From Ectopseudomonas chengduensis (GTDB lineage: Bacteria > Pseudomonadota > Gammaproteobacteria > Pseudomonadales > Pseudomonadaceae): 64,000 nt of DNA. Location: positions 682,001-746,000 of the forward strand of contig NZ_JACFYZ010000001.1 in the NCBI RefSeq assembly GCF_015712065.1, given 5' to 3'. Made by a program: the position numbers and the translations under genes. Positions within the stretch are counted from its first letter, which is position 1. Each line of letters opens with the position of its first letter. Below, piece by piece: positions 1 through 8,316 of the stretch. The notes under the pieces were generated by a model. The model was not told the origin of the DNA, ran no database searches, and saw only the letters and a program-made list of their open reading frames with translations.

Positions 1-765
1 GGCTGGTATTCGCTGGGTATGGCCATCGGCGGTGCTGGCGGTGCGGTGCTCACGGCTCCGGCTACGGCGCTGTTCGGCGATGCCTGGCATCTGGGGCTGG
101 CGGTATGGGCGGCACCGGCGCTGTTCGGGGTGATGCTCTGGCTGTGGTTACCCAATCAGGCCAGCGCCGCTGACGAGCACGAGGGCGGTGGTCTGCCCTG
201 GCGCCAGCCGCGCGCCTGGTTGATCAGCTGCTTCTTCGCCATTCAGGCGGGCTTGTTCTATGCCATCGCGACCTGGGTGGTGGCGCGCTATCACGAAGCG
301 GGGCTGAGCCTTCTGCGTAGCAACTCGCTGCTGAGCATTTCAATGCTGATGGGTTTGCCCAGTTCCTTCCTGCTGCCCTGGCTGGCGATGCGCTACAACG
401 CCCGTTATCCATTGCTGCTGGCGTGCGGGGCGATCACCTGTGGTTGCCTGGCGATGGTTACCTTCATGCCGCGCCTGGTGCCGGAATTGTGGGCGGTGAT
501 CATGGGCTTCTCGCTGGGCGGCTCTTTCGCCTTGTCGCTGGTGCTGCCGCTTTACGAGGCCGGCTCGCCACTGGCGGTCAGCCGCTGGACGGCGATGATG
601 CTGTTCACCGGCTACAGCCTGGGCTGTCTGACGCCCATTCTCACCGGGCTGGCACGTGACCTGTCTGGCAGCTACCGCCTGCCGTTCGCGGTACTCACCG
701 CGCTGGCACTGGTGATGACACTGGTGGCCTGGTTGTTGGGGCGTAGCCGACGTCAGTCTCGCTGA
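1..765 (+). CDS. MFS transporter, CynX/NimT-like (5' truncated by window edge)
   Basis: The reading frame is open from the first base, so the N-terminal half lies outside the window and the internal Met at 19 is probably not the start. The visible 255 residues are strongly hydrophobic and form about seven to eight membrane helices, with a polar cytoplasmic loop (DEHEGGG...PWRQPRAW) between them. That matches the second half of a 12-helix major facilitator. The sequence style resembles the CynX/NimT cyanate/nitroimidazole subfamily, but the substrate cannot be read from this part. It ends with a basic tail (GRSRRQSR) 74 bp before the next gene. Confidence 0.75.
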   Translation, partial: GWYSLGMAIGGAGGAVLTAPATALFGDAWHLGLAVWAAPALFGVMLWLWLPNQASAADEHEGGGLPWRQPRAWLISCFFAIQAGLFYAIATWVVARYHEAGLSLLRSNSLLSISMLMGLPSSFLLPWLAMRYNARYPLLLACGAITCGCLAMVTFMPRLVPELWAVIMGFSLGGSFALSLVLPLYEAGSPLAVSRWTAMMLFTGYSLGCLTPILTGLARDLSGSYRLPFAVLTALALVMTLVAWLLGRSRRQSR

Positions 766-839
766 AGAATTCGCGCCAGTTCCTTTCTTGCCCAGGCATG
801 CTGTGTTAGAAGGCGTTCTGCTTTTTCAGGAGTGCCGGT

Positions 840-1268
840 GTGGAGTCCGAATCCATCGTCTATGGCTGCATCCGCGACTGGCCCTCGGATGACCCCGAGT
901 TGCGTCGCCTGCGCCGTGAAACCAACCATGGCGTGCTGGCCGAGTTGCCGGCCGGCGAGCTCTGGCCGTTTCTCGGCCGCGAGATGTTCTCCTTCTGCGA
1001 CCTGCCCGGTGCCGGGCTCTACCAGACCCAGGTGATCCACTTCGGTGCCAGTTATGGCGCGATCGAGTACGAGTGGAACCTGTGGATCGAGGCTTTCGAG
1101 GCGTTGCTCAAGCGGCTGTATTGGGCCAGCGCAGTGGTGCACCTGGATACCGAATTGGGTGGTCTGCACACCTTCCGCTGGGAATCCGACAACGGCTTTC
1201 ACAGCCCGCAGGAAGGTGCGTTACGCGTGCGCTGTGCCTGGGAGCGTGAAGGCAGCTTACGTGGTTAG
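840..1268 (+). CDS. Conserved hypothetical protein, 142 aa
   Basis: This is a soluble acidic protein with no signal peptide or membrane segment. I chose the GTG at 840 because CAGGAG lies 7 bases upstream. The central part is rich in Trp, Tyr and Glu (around IEYEWNLWIEAFEALLKRLYW), and the C-terminal part holds a DTELGGLHTFRWESDNGFHS segment. I do not recognise a family with a known function. It ends 9 bp before the YnfA-type gene, so the two are probably co-transcribed. Confidence 0.6.
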   Translation: MESESIVYGCIRDWPSDDPELRRLRRETNHGVLAELPAGELWPFLGREMFSFCDLPGAGLYQTQVIHFGASYGAIEYEWNLWIEAFEALLKRLYWASAVVHLDTELGGLHTFRWESDNGFHSPQEGALRVRCAWEREGSLRG

Positions 1269-1277
1269 GTTAGGTGC

Positions 1278-1610
1278 ATGATCAACTATCTCTGGTTCCT
1301 GCTGGCCGCGCTGTTCGAGATTGCCGGTTGCTACGCCTTCTGGATGTGGCTGCGGCTCGATCGCAGTGCCTGGTGGGTGCTGCCTGGGTTGCTCAGCCTG
1401 GCGCTGTTCAGCCTGATTCTGACCCGCGTCGAAGCCTCGTTCGCCGGTCGCGCCTATGCCGCCTATGGCGGTGTGTATATCGTCGCTTCGCTGCTGTGGC
1501 TGGCGCTGATCGAAAAGACCCGGCCCATGCTCAGCGACTGGCTGGGCGCAGCGCTGTGCCTGGCGGGCGCCACCCTCATTCTGCTGGGCCCGCGGCTGCA
1601 GTCTTCCTGA
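1278..1610 (+). CDS. YnfA/UPF0060 family small membrane protein
   Basis: The protein is 110 aa with four hydrophobic helices that fill nearly the whole chain. It has the family's typical opening ([23 protein letters not shown]) and the conserved [12 protein letters not shown] segment between helices two and three. UPF0060 proteins are related in fold to small multidrug resistance transporters, but their substrate is not settled. Length and helix layout are normal for the family. It follows the hypothetical gene at 840 closely. Confidence 0.88.
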   Translation: MINYLWFLLAALFEIAGCYAFWMWLRLDRSAWWVLPGLLSLALFSLILTRVEASFAGRAYAAYGGVYIVASLLWLALIEKTRPMLSDWLGAALCLAGATLILLGPRLQSS

Positions 1611-1643
1611 GCTGCTTATAAGTAGCGGATGTAAAAAGTTCCG

Positions 1644-1661
1644 CTGTCATCAAATCTTTAT
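1644..1661 (+). promoter_or_regulatory. Possible Pho box upstream of the phosphate-type porin
   Basis: CTGTCAT at 1644 is a perfect PhoB half-site. It is followed four bases later by a weaker second half (TCTTTAT). It lies about 110 bp before the porin ATG. The pairing with a phosphate-selective porin makes it plausible, but the second half-site is poor, so this remains a prediction. Confidence 0.4.
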
Positions 1662-1768
1662 ATATCGGTAACTGAGCTGAAATAACCCCTCGCCAAGATT
1701 CCCCCAGCACGAACGAGCCAATAGCTCGGGTGTTTTCAACACTAAAAGTCCAACAGGGGAATTTCTCG

Positions 1769-3058
1769 ATGATCCGTAAGCACTTCGCCGGTTTCGCAGC
1801 CAGCGTCCTGGCCCTGGCCGTTTCCGCCCAGGCTTTCGCCGGTACTGTCACCACTGACGGCGCCGATATCGTGATCAAGACCAAGAGCGGCCTAGAGGTC
1901 GAAACCACCGACAAGCAGTTTTCCTTCAAAATTAACGGCCGCATCCAGGCGGATGCCGATAGCTTCGATGGTTTCTACACCCAGAACGGCGAGCGCGCAG
2001 ATGAGACCTACTTCCGTCGTGCGCGTCTGGAGATTTCCGGTGTTGCCTTCACCGATTGGGGCTACACCTTCCAGCGCAACTTTGGCAACGATTCCAGCGA
2101 TTGGCAGGAGCTGGCCATCCACTACAACGGCTGGAAGCCGGTCCAGGTTTCGGTTGGTCGTTTCAACCCGACGTTCGGCCTGGAAGAAGCCGTCACCTCC
2201 AAGTGGATCACCGCCATCGAGCGCTCGGCGATCTATGACCTGGCGCCCTGGCTGAACGACCACGAAGACGGCGAAGGCATCCGCGTGCGTACCACTGTCG
2301 GCATGTTCCACGGCGAGGCCGGTGCCTATCGTCAGGATGGTGGCGACGGCGTCGACATGCTCGAGGACGAAGATGGCGCCAACAACACCAGCTTCGTGCT
2401 GCGTGGCGTGATCGCCCCGATCGTCGAGAAGGACCAGGTGCTGCACTTGGGCGCGAGCTTCGGTCAGCGTGACCTGGAAGAAGGTTACCTGGAACGCATT
2501 CGTCCGCGCCTGTCCGTGCGTGGCACCACCGAAGACAGTGCCAACGGCAACCGCGCCACCTTCGGCGGCACTCGCACCGACGGCACCGATCAGGCCTGGG
2601 GCCTGGAGGCGGCCTACATGATCGGCCCGTTCTCGGTGCAGGGCGAATACCTGACCCGTACCGTCGACGCCATGGAAGGTTTCGAAGACCTCGAAGCCAC
2701 CGGCTACAACGTCCAGCTGGCGTACACCCTCACCGGTGAGTCGCGCTCCTACAAGCTCGATGGCGGCAAGTTCGACAAGATCACGCCGAACAACAAGCAG
2801 GTCGGCGCTTGGGAAGTCTTCTATCGCTTTGACGACATCACTGTCGATGAAACTGGCGTAGCTCCGAGTGGTTATGTTGGTGCGCTCGATAGCGCTGAAG
2901 CCGGCGCCAAGACCCACACTGTTGGTGTGAACTGGTACGCCAACGAAGCAGTAAAGATTTCTGCTAACTATCTCAAGACAAGTGTAGATGACGTGGTAAA
3001 CGCAAATGGCGACGACGATGGCGATGCCATCAGTCTGCGCGCACAGTACGTTTTCTGA
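1769..3058 (+). CDS. Phosphate-selective porin O/P family (OprP/OprO-like)
   Basis: This is a 429-residue outer-membrane beta-barrel with a clear signal peptide (residues 1 to about 24, cleaved near AQAFA-GTV) and a C-terminal aromatic residue (YVF) typical of barrels. The N-terminal block FKINGRIQADAD, then YFRRARLEISG and DWGYTFQRNF, are hallmarks of the OprP/OprO family, which forms anion-selective phosphate or polyphosphate channels. I set the start at 1769 rather than the Met at 1730 because the signal peptide begins there. A strong terminator follows. Phosphate versus another anion cannot be told from sequence alone. Confidence 0.88.
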   Translation: MIRKHFAGFAASVLALAVSAQAFAGTVTTDGADIVIKTKSGLEVETTDKQFSFKINGRIQADADSFDGFYTQNGERADETYFRRARLEISGVAFTDWGYTFQRNFGNDSSDWQELAIHYNGWKPVQVSVGRFNPTFGLEEAVTSKWITAIERSAIYDLAPWLNDHEDGEGIRVRTTVGMFHGEAGAYRQDGGDGVDMLEDEDGANNTSFVLRGVIAPIVEKDQVLHLGASFGQRDLEEGYLERIRPRLSVRGTTEDSANGNRATFGGTRTDGTDQAWGLEAAYMIGPFSVQGEYLTRTVDAMEGFEDLEATGYNVQLAYTLTGESRSYKLDGGKFDKITPNNKQVGAWEVFYRFDDITVDETGVAPSGYVGALDSAEAGAKTHTVGVNWYANEAVKISANYLKTSVDDVVNANGDDDGDAISLRAQYVF

Positions 3059-3079
3059 TCAATCTCCACTGCTCCTTTG

Positions 3080-3106
3080 AACCCCGCCTTGTGCGGGGTT
3101 TTTTAT
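3080..3106 (+). terminator. Rho-independent terminator after the porin
   Basis: AACCCCGC and GCGGGGTT form an 8-bp stem with a 5-base loop, followed by a T-run. It lies 22 bp after the porin stop. Confidence 0.9.
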
Positions 3107-3173
3107 TGCTTCCAGCCTGGCGCGCCAGGACGCAAGACATCGCCATTTCATTCGCCATGCATTTCACCTGAAC

Positions 3174-3203
3174 AAAAAAAAGCCCCAGACCGGCTGGGGC
3201 TCT
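3174..3203 (-). terminator. Rho-independent terminator of the pyrophosphatase gene
   Basis: Read on the minus strand, AGCCCCAG/CTGGGGCT arms enclose a short CCGGT-type loop and are followed by a run of eight T. It lies 14 bp beyond the ppa stop codon. Confidence 0.88.
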
Positions 3204-3216
3204 CTGCTCGCTACGG

Positions 3217-3822
3217 TCAGTTTTTCTTCTGGAAACGCTCCAGTGCTTCTTCAATAAGCTTTCGCGCCTCTGCTGCATTGCCGTAGCCATTGAGTTCGAC
3301 TTTCTTGCGACCTTCCGGCAACTGCTTGTAGACGCTAAAGAAAGCTTCGATGCGCTGACGTTCGATCAGTGGCAGGTCATCGACATCGAGGATCTTGTCG
3401 TAAGTCGGATCGACATCACTGCTGGGGACACCGATGATCTTCTCGTCTGCCTCACCACCATCGATCATTCTCAGCACCGCGACGGGGCGGAATTTGATCA
3501 GCACGCCTGGATGCAGCGCTTCGCGGGTGAGTACCAGCGCATCGAGCGGATCATCGTCGCCACCCAGGGTGCGTGGCAGCGAGCCATAGTTGGCTGGATA
3601 GGCAACCGGCATCGACTGGAAACGGTCGACGAAGACCAGGCCCTCCTCGTTGATCTCATATTTGGTGATGCTGCCGGCGGGAATCTCGACAGCCATGTGC
3701 ACTTCATTCGGTGCATCTTTTGCCTGCGCGGCGTGAAAGGGATGAACGATACCAGGCGCTGCGAGGGTACTAGGAGCAAAGAAGCTGATGGCAACGCCGA
3801 GGGCAAGCAGTGATTTACGCAT
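3217..3822 (-). CDS. Inorganic pyrophosphatase, family I, with signal peptide
   Basis: The enzyme is predicted to hydrolyse PPi to two phosphates. Family I features are present: the EIPAGSITKYEI block, the YPANYG segment, and the acidic metal-binding motif DDDPLDALVL (around residues 88-97). The chain is 201 aa, longer than the usual ~175 aa cytoplasmic enzyme. The extra part is an N-terminal hydrophobic segment (SLLALGVAISFFAPSTLAA) that looks like a cleavable signal peptide. This suggests a periplasmic location. The gene is convergent with the phosphate-type porin, which fits a role in scavenging phosphate, though that link is inference. Confidence 0.9.
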   Translation of the reverse strand: MRKSLLALGVAISFFAPSTLAAPGIVHPFHAAQAKDAPNEVHMAVEIPAGSITKYEINEEGLVFVDRFQSMPVAYPANYGSLPRTLGGDDDPLDALVLTREALHPGVLIKFRPVAVLRMIDGGEADEKIIGVPSSDVDPTYDKILDVDDLPLIERQRIEAFFSVYKQLPEGRKKVELNGYGNAAEARKLIEEALERFQKKN

Positions 3823-3919
3823 GATGACTCCCTATAAGGTTGAGGGTTAATAAGCCGGCAGTCATCTTGCGGGCGCCTTGTTAGAGATATATTGCAGTCT
3901 GGCTTCTGGGACTCAGGTC

Positions 3920-5053
3920 ATGCCCCTCACCATCATCGACTCGCTTCATGCTGTATCCGCGGACGTATGGGACGGACTGCTGGCGCAGCCACAACCCTTT
4001 CTGCGTCATGCCTTTCTCAGTGCGCTGGAGGACAGCGGCAGCGTTGGCGGCCGCAGTGGTTGGCTGCCCTCACATCGGCTTTGGTGCGATGAGCACGACA
4101 AGGTGCAGGCGGCGCTACCGGCTTATCTGAAGCAGCACTCTTACGGCGAATACGTGTTCGATCACGGCTGGGCTGACGCCTGTCGCCGTGCCGGAATCGG
4201 TTACTACCCCAAGCTGTTGGGCGCCGTACCGTTCTCGCCGGTGAGCGGGGCGCGCTTGCTGGGGGATGCCCATGCGGCCGGGCAGTTGCTCGACGCGCTG
4301 ACGGCCGGTTTGAGCGAGGAAGAGTTGTCGAGCCTGCATATCAACTTCACCAGTCCGGCCTGTGATGCCGTGATGATGCGACGACCGGGGTGGCTGGAGC
4401 GCTTGGGTTGCCAGTTCCATTGGCACAATCGGGGTTACCGGGATTTCCAGGACTTTCTCGATGCGCTCAGCTCGCGCAAACGCAAGCAGATGCGCAAGGA
4501 ACGTGAACAGGTGGCGGGGCAGGGCATCGAGTTCGACAGGCGTCTGGGCCGCGAATTGGGCGAGGCGGACTGGGATTTCGTCTATCACTGCTACGCCAAC
4601 ACCTACCACGTGCGTGGCCAGGCGCCCTATCTGACGCGGGACTTTTTCAGCCTGCTGGCTGAACGTATGCCCGAGATGATTCGGGTGGTGTTCGCGACGC
4701 AGCATGGCCGTGCGCTGGCCATGGCCTTCAGCCTGGTCGATGGCGATACCTTCTATGGCCGCTACTGGGGTTGTCTGGCCGAATTCGACCGGCTGCATTT
4801 CGAAACCTGCTTCTATCAGGGCATGGAGCTGGCCATCGCCGAAGGTCTGCAGCGCTTCGATGCCGGGGCGCAGGGCGAGCACAAACTGATCCGAGGCTTC
4901 GAGCCGGTTCTCACCCGCTCTTGGCACTATCTCCGTCACCCGGGACTGCATGCTGCCGTTGCCGACTTTCTCGAGCAGGAGCGCTCTGGCGTGCGGGTTT
5001 ACGCGCAAGAGGCGCGGAGCTATCTGCCTTTTCGCCAGCCTGGCAACGGCTGA
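3920..5053 (+). CDS. GNAT/FemAB-like protein (DUF482, COG3146-type)
   Basis: This 377-residue protein is predicted to belong to the acyl-CoA N-acyltransferase superfamily group related to FemAB peptidoglycan-bridge enzymes. Visible blocks are SSRKRKQMRKEREQ around residue 185, FDRLHFETCFYQGMELAIAEGL around 290, and FDAGAQGEHKLIRGFEP near 320, all typical of this family. I chose the ATG at 3920 over the one at 3878 because the protein family begins near MPLTIIDSL. There is no signal peptide. The substrate is unknown. It is divergently placed from ppa. Confidence 0.82.
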   Translation: MPLTIIDSLHAVSADVWDGLLAQPQPFLRHAFLSALEDSGSVGGRSGWLPSHRLWCDEHDKVQAALPAYLKQHSYGEYVFDHGWADACRRAGIGYYPKLLGAVPFSPVSGARLLGDAHAAGQLLDALTAGLSEEELSSLHINFTSPACDAVMMRRPGWLERLGCQFHWHNRGYRDFQDFLDALSSRKRKQMRKEREQVAGQGIEFDRRLGRELGEADWDFVYHCYANTYHVRGQAPYLTRDFFSLLAERMPEMIRVVFATQHGRALAMAFSLVDGDTFYGRYWGCLAEFDRLHFETCFYQGMELAIAEGLQRFDAGAQGEHKLIRGFEPVLTRSWHYLRHPGLHAAVADFLEQERSGVRVYAQEARSYLPFRQPGNG

Positions 5054-5522
5054 TCGAGCGATCAGGTTATCGGCGAAGGGCCGAAACAGCTGTTTGCCGG
5101 AAGTTCCCCAAGTCGGAGATTTTTGTAAAAACTCCAGAGCTTTCAGCAAGAAGCACGCTCGCTTCTGCCACTAAATTCCGCCCTTCACTTTCGTTACGAC
5201 CGTTTTTGTCTGCGTCTATTGGTCAGACCAGCATTGCTGGGCTAGACCCATAAGAGAAGTTCTTGCAGTCGAACTGCGGTGGTAACGCGATTCGGTGGCC
5301 GCAGGCGCAAGCCAGGGAGGTCAGGGAAAGTGCTCAGGCACTTGCCGATGCAGTGACGAGGTAGTGGAGATTTCACTGCACCGGTGTCTGCCTCGATCGT
5401 GCTCACTCGATATCGATGTGACGAGGAAGAGAGACCGGAGCCCCGCATCCGCAAAAGCGGGTGCACTTTGCCAATCAGGGCACGGTGCCCGAGAACAACA
5501 AACGAGAGGGGAGCCCCCCAAA
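5054..5522. other. 469-bp gap with a structured putP leader
   Basis: No convincing gene lies here. The frame is open in phase with putP from 5295, but codon use and composition do not look coding and putP homologues start at 5523. The segment holds a dyad (TGCAGTGA at 5349, TCACTGCA at 5373) and an A-rich motif at 5494. I read it as the putP promoter and a long 5' leader. Confidence 0.55.
5494..5501 (+). promoter_or_regulatory. Crc/Hfq-type A-rich motif before putP
   Basis: AACAACAA matches the AAnAANAA signature bound by Hfq-Crc in Pseudomonas mRNAs. It lies just upstream of the GAGAGGGGAG ribosome-binding region of putP. Proline is a carbon source under catabolite repression, so translational repression is plausible. 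Confidence 0.55.
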
Positions 5523-7007
5523 ATGACAGCTAGTACTCCAATGCTCGTCACCTTCGTGGTGTACATCGCAGCCATGGTGCTGATCGGCCTGATCGCCTAT
5601 CTGCGTACCAAGAACCTTTCCGACTACATCCTCGGTGGCCGTAGCCTCGGTAGCTTCGTTACCGCATTGTCCGCCGGCGCCTCCGACATGAGTGGCTGGC
5701 TGCTCATGGGCTTGCCGGGCGCGATCTTCGTCGCCGGCATCTCGGAAAGCTGGATCGCCATCGGTCTGGTGATCGGCGCCTACCTCAACTGGTTGTTCGT
5801 CGCCGGCCGTCTGCGCGTGCAGACCGAGCACAACGGCAACGCCCTGACCCTGCCTGACTACTTCACCAATCGCTTCGAAGACAACAGCCGCATCCTGCGC
5901 ATCTTCTCGGCGCTGGTGATCCTGGTGTTCTTCACCATCTACTGCGCTTCCGGCGTGGTGGCCGGTGCTCGCCTGTTCGAAAGCACCTTCGGCATGTCCT
6001 ACGAGACCGCGCTGTGGGCCGGCGCCGCGGCGACCATTGCCTACACCTTCATCGGTGGCTTCCTGGCAGTGAGCTGGACCGACACCGTGCAGGCCACGCT
6101 GATGATCTTCGCGCTGATCCTGACCCCGATAGTGGTGATGATCGCCACCGGTGGCTTCGACCCGGCCATGGTCGCCATCGAGGCGGTCGACGCCACCAAC
6201 TTCGATATGCTCAAGGGCGCTACCTTCGTTGGTGTGATCTCGCTGATGGCCTGGGGCCTGGGCTACTTCGGCCAGCCGCACATTCTGGCGCGCTTCATGG
6301 CCGCCGATTCGGTCAAGTCGATCCCGGCTGCCCGCCGTATCTCCATGACCTGGATGATCCTGACCCTGGCGGGTGCCGTTGCCGTAGGTTTCTTCGGTAT
6401 CGCCTACTTCGCGGCGCACCCGGAAGTGGCGGGCCCGGTCGCCGAGAACCCGGAGCGCGTATTCATCGAGCTGGCCAAGCTGCTGTTCAACCCCTGGATC
6501 GCCGGTATCCTGCTGTCCGCCATCCTGGCTGCGGTGATGAGCACCCTGAGCTGCCAGCTGCTGGTGTGCTCCAGTGCGCTGACCGAAGACTTCTACAAGG
6601 CTTTCCTGCGTAAGGACGCCTCGCAGACCGAGCTGGTCTGGGTCGGTCGCGCCATGGTGCTGCTGGTCGCGTTGATTGCCATCGCCCTGGCGGCCAACCC
6701 GGAAAACCGCGTCCTGGGCCTGGTGTCCTACGCCTGGGCCGGCTTCGGTGCTGCGTTCGGTCCGGTGGTCATTCTGTCTCTGCTGTGGAAAGGCATGACC
6801 CGCAATGGCGCTCTGGCTGGCATGCTGGTTGGTGCTGCCACCGTGATCGTGTGGAAAAACTGGATTGGTCTGGGTCTGTACGAGATCATTCCGGGCTTCA
6901 TCCTCGCTACCCTGGCCATCGTCATCTTCAGCCGTATCGGTCAGGCTCCGAGCCAGTCGATGCTGAGCCGCTTCGACAAGGCCGAGAGCGAATACAAGTC
7001 GGCATAA
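5523..7007 (+). CDS. putP: Sodium/proline symporter PutP
   Basis: This sodium:solute symporter family protein (494 aa, about 13 membrane helices) takes up proline with Na+ at the inner membrane. It shows the SSF hallmarks: LSDYILGGRSLGSFVTALSAGASDMSGWLLMGLPG in the first third (helix 2 Na+/substrate site), WIAIGLVIGAYLNW, and the central FGQPHILARFMAA block. The length is that of PutP. The start at 5523 follows a purine-rich GAGAGGGGAG region. An Hfq/Crc-like motif and a long leader precede it, and a strong hairpin terminator follows. Confidence 0.93.
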   Translation: MTASTPMLVTFVVYIAAMVLIGLIAYLRTKNLSDYILGGRSLGSFVTALSAGASDMSGWLLMGLPGAIFVAGISESWIAIGLVIGAYLNWLFVAGRLRVQTEHNGNALTLPDYFTNRFEDNSRILRIFSALVILVFFTIYCASGVVAGARLFESTFGMSYETALWAGAAATIAYTFIGGFLAVSWTDTVQATLMIFALILTPIVVMIATGGFDPAMVAIEAVDATNFDMLKGATFVGVISLMAWGLGYFGQPHILARFMAADSVKSIPAARRISMTWMILTLAGAVAVGFFGIAYFAAHPEVAGPVAENPERVFIELAKLLFNPWIAGILLSAILAAVMSTLSCQLLVCSSALTEDFYKAFLRKDASQTELVWVGRAMVLLVALIAIALAANPENRVLGLVSYAWAGFGAAFGPVVILSLLWKGMTRNGALAGMLVGAATVIVWKNWIGLGLYEIIPGFILATLAIVIFSRIGQAPSQSMLSRFDKAESEYKSA

Positions 7008-7024
7008 CCGTGCCTGCCTGACCC

Positions 7025-7060
7025 AAAGGCGATGACTGCTTGGCAGTCATCGCCTTTTTC
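7025..7060 (+). terminator. Terminator after putP
   Basis: A long perfect stem (AAGGCGATGACTGC paired with GCAGTCATCGCCTT) with a 3-base loop ends in a T-run, 18 bp after the putP stop. Confidence 0.9.
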
Positions 7061-7108
7061 GTTGTTGGAGCCCTAAGATATGCCCACCCTTTTTCGACGG
7101 ATGCTTCC

Positions 7109-7321
7109 ATGACCAGCAACGACCCGCTCCACGGCCTGACCCTGCAGGCGATTCTCACAGCTCTGGTGGAGCGCATCGGTTGGGAGGGGTTGGCCCGTCA
7201 GGTCGATGTCCGCTGTTTCAAGCACGAGCCGAGCGTCAAATCGAGCCTGACCTTTCTGCGCAAGACGCCCTGGGCGCGGGCCAAGGTCGAGGAGCTCTAT
7301 CTGCAGCAGTTCAAGTCCTGA
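7109..7321 (+). CDS. VF530/DUF2132 family small protein
   Basis: The 70-residue protein opens with [20 protein letters not shown] and continues with a conserved [22 protein letters not shown] block. This is the DUF2132 (VF530) signature. Family members are small helical proteins described as possible DNA-binding proteins, and no specific function is established. I used the Met at 7109, since the upstream in-frame part runs through the putP terminator. It stands alone between putP and a convergent hydrolase gene. Confidence 0.8.
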   Translation: MTSNDPLHGLTLQAILTALVERIGWEGLARQVDVRCFKHEPSVKSSLTFLRKTPWARAKVEELYLQQFKS

Positions 7322-7336
7322 GGTCGTTCAGCGCCA

Positions 7337-8221
7337 TCAGTTGAGTTCGAGCCCTAGCGCCTGCAACGCCTGCCGATAGCTGTTGCCCGCCATGCGCAGG
7401 CCGTTGTTGTGATTGGCGCCGTCGATCAGCAGCAATTGCTTGGGTTCGTTGGCGGCGGCGAACAGCGCCTCGCTGAAGCGCGACGGCACGTAGCGATCGT
7501 CGCGCCCGTGGGCGATCAATACAGGGATACCCACCTCACCGATCTTGCCCAGCGAATCGAACTCCTGCGACAGCAGCCAGCGCACCGGTAACGAGGTATT
7601 GGTCACCGCGGCCGCCACATCACCCAGGTTGGTGAAGCTGGACTCGACGATCAGACCGGCGGCCTGCGCTGCTTCATCTTCGCCCGCCAGCTCGTGCGCC
7701 AGGTTGACCGCCACGGCGCCGCCCAGGGAATGACCGTAGATGAAGCGCTTGTCCGCCTCTGGCTGCAGGCGCACCAGATGCTGCCAGGCGATCAGGGCGT
7801 CCTGATAGACGCTGCGCTCGGAGGGCAGGGCGCCACGGCTTTCGCCGAAGCCGCGGTAGTCCACCGCCAGTACCGAGAAGCCCATGGCATGCAGTTGTTC
7901 GATGCGAAACAGCTGGCCGGTCAGGTTCCAGCGTGAGCCGTGCAGGTAGAGCAGTGCCGGGGCATCCTTGCGCGCGGCTGGCCACCACCAGGCATGCAGG
8001 CTTTCATCAGCCGTCAGGTTCGGTGACTGCAGTTGCACGTCCTCGATGCCTGCGGGCAGACCGCTGAACCAGCGGGCAGTGCCAGGTTCGATGCGAAACA
8101 CCAGCTCGCGCTCGGTCTGCTCCAGTTTGGCGCAGCCAATCGGTAGCAGCACCAGCAGGCAGGCCATCACAATCAGGCTCAGGCGACGGCGGCGGAGCAG
8201 GGCAAACCAGGATGAGGGCAT
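7337..8221 (-). CDS. Alpha/beta hydrolase, membrane-anchored or lipoprotein
   Basis: The 294-residue protein has a basic N-terminus followed by a hydrophobic stretch ending in LLPIGCAKLEQ, which resembles a lipobox with Cys near residue 30. The hydrolase fold follows: LLYLHGSRWN (oxyanion region), VLAVDYRGFGES, the nucleophile elbow YGHSLGGAVA, the acid in AHGRDDRYVP, and the His in DGANHNN. This matches the YfhR/ABHD13-type family. The substrate is unknown. It lies 95 bp from the convergent-orientation end of the PBP gene on the same strand. Confidence 0.85.
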   Translation of the reverse strand: MPSSWFALLRRRRLSLIVMACLLVLLPIGCAKLEQTERELVFRIEPGTARWFSGLPAGIEDVQLQSPNLTADESLHAWWWPAARKDAPALLYLHGSRWNLTGQLFRIEQLHAMGFSVLAVDYRGFGESRGALPSERSVYQDALIAWQHLVRLQPEADKRFIYGHSLGGAVAVNLAHELAGEDEAAQAAGLIVESSFTNLGDVAAAVTNTSLPVRWLLSQEFDSLGKIGEVGIPVLIAHGRDDRYVPSRFSEALFAAANEPKQLLLIDGANHNNGLRMAGNSYRQALQALGLELN

Positions 8222-8316
8222 TGGCGATACTCATGAACGGCAACGGATGATGCTGCCATGGACTGCATATCCGGTGCCGGGTTTCGCCAGTCACTGGTCG
8301 CCGTGGTTACCGCGTG

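Noticed and set aside
1892..2917. 341-aa frame antisense to the phosphate-type porin
   Set aside because: Compositional shadow without a start site or family resemblance.
5295..5522. 76-codon N-terminal extension of PutP
   Set aside because: The in-frame stretch has no hydrophobic or conserved character, and PutP homologues start at 5523 behind a ribosome-binding region.
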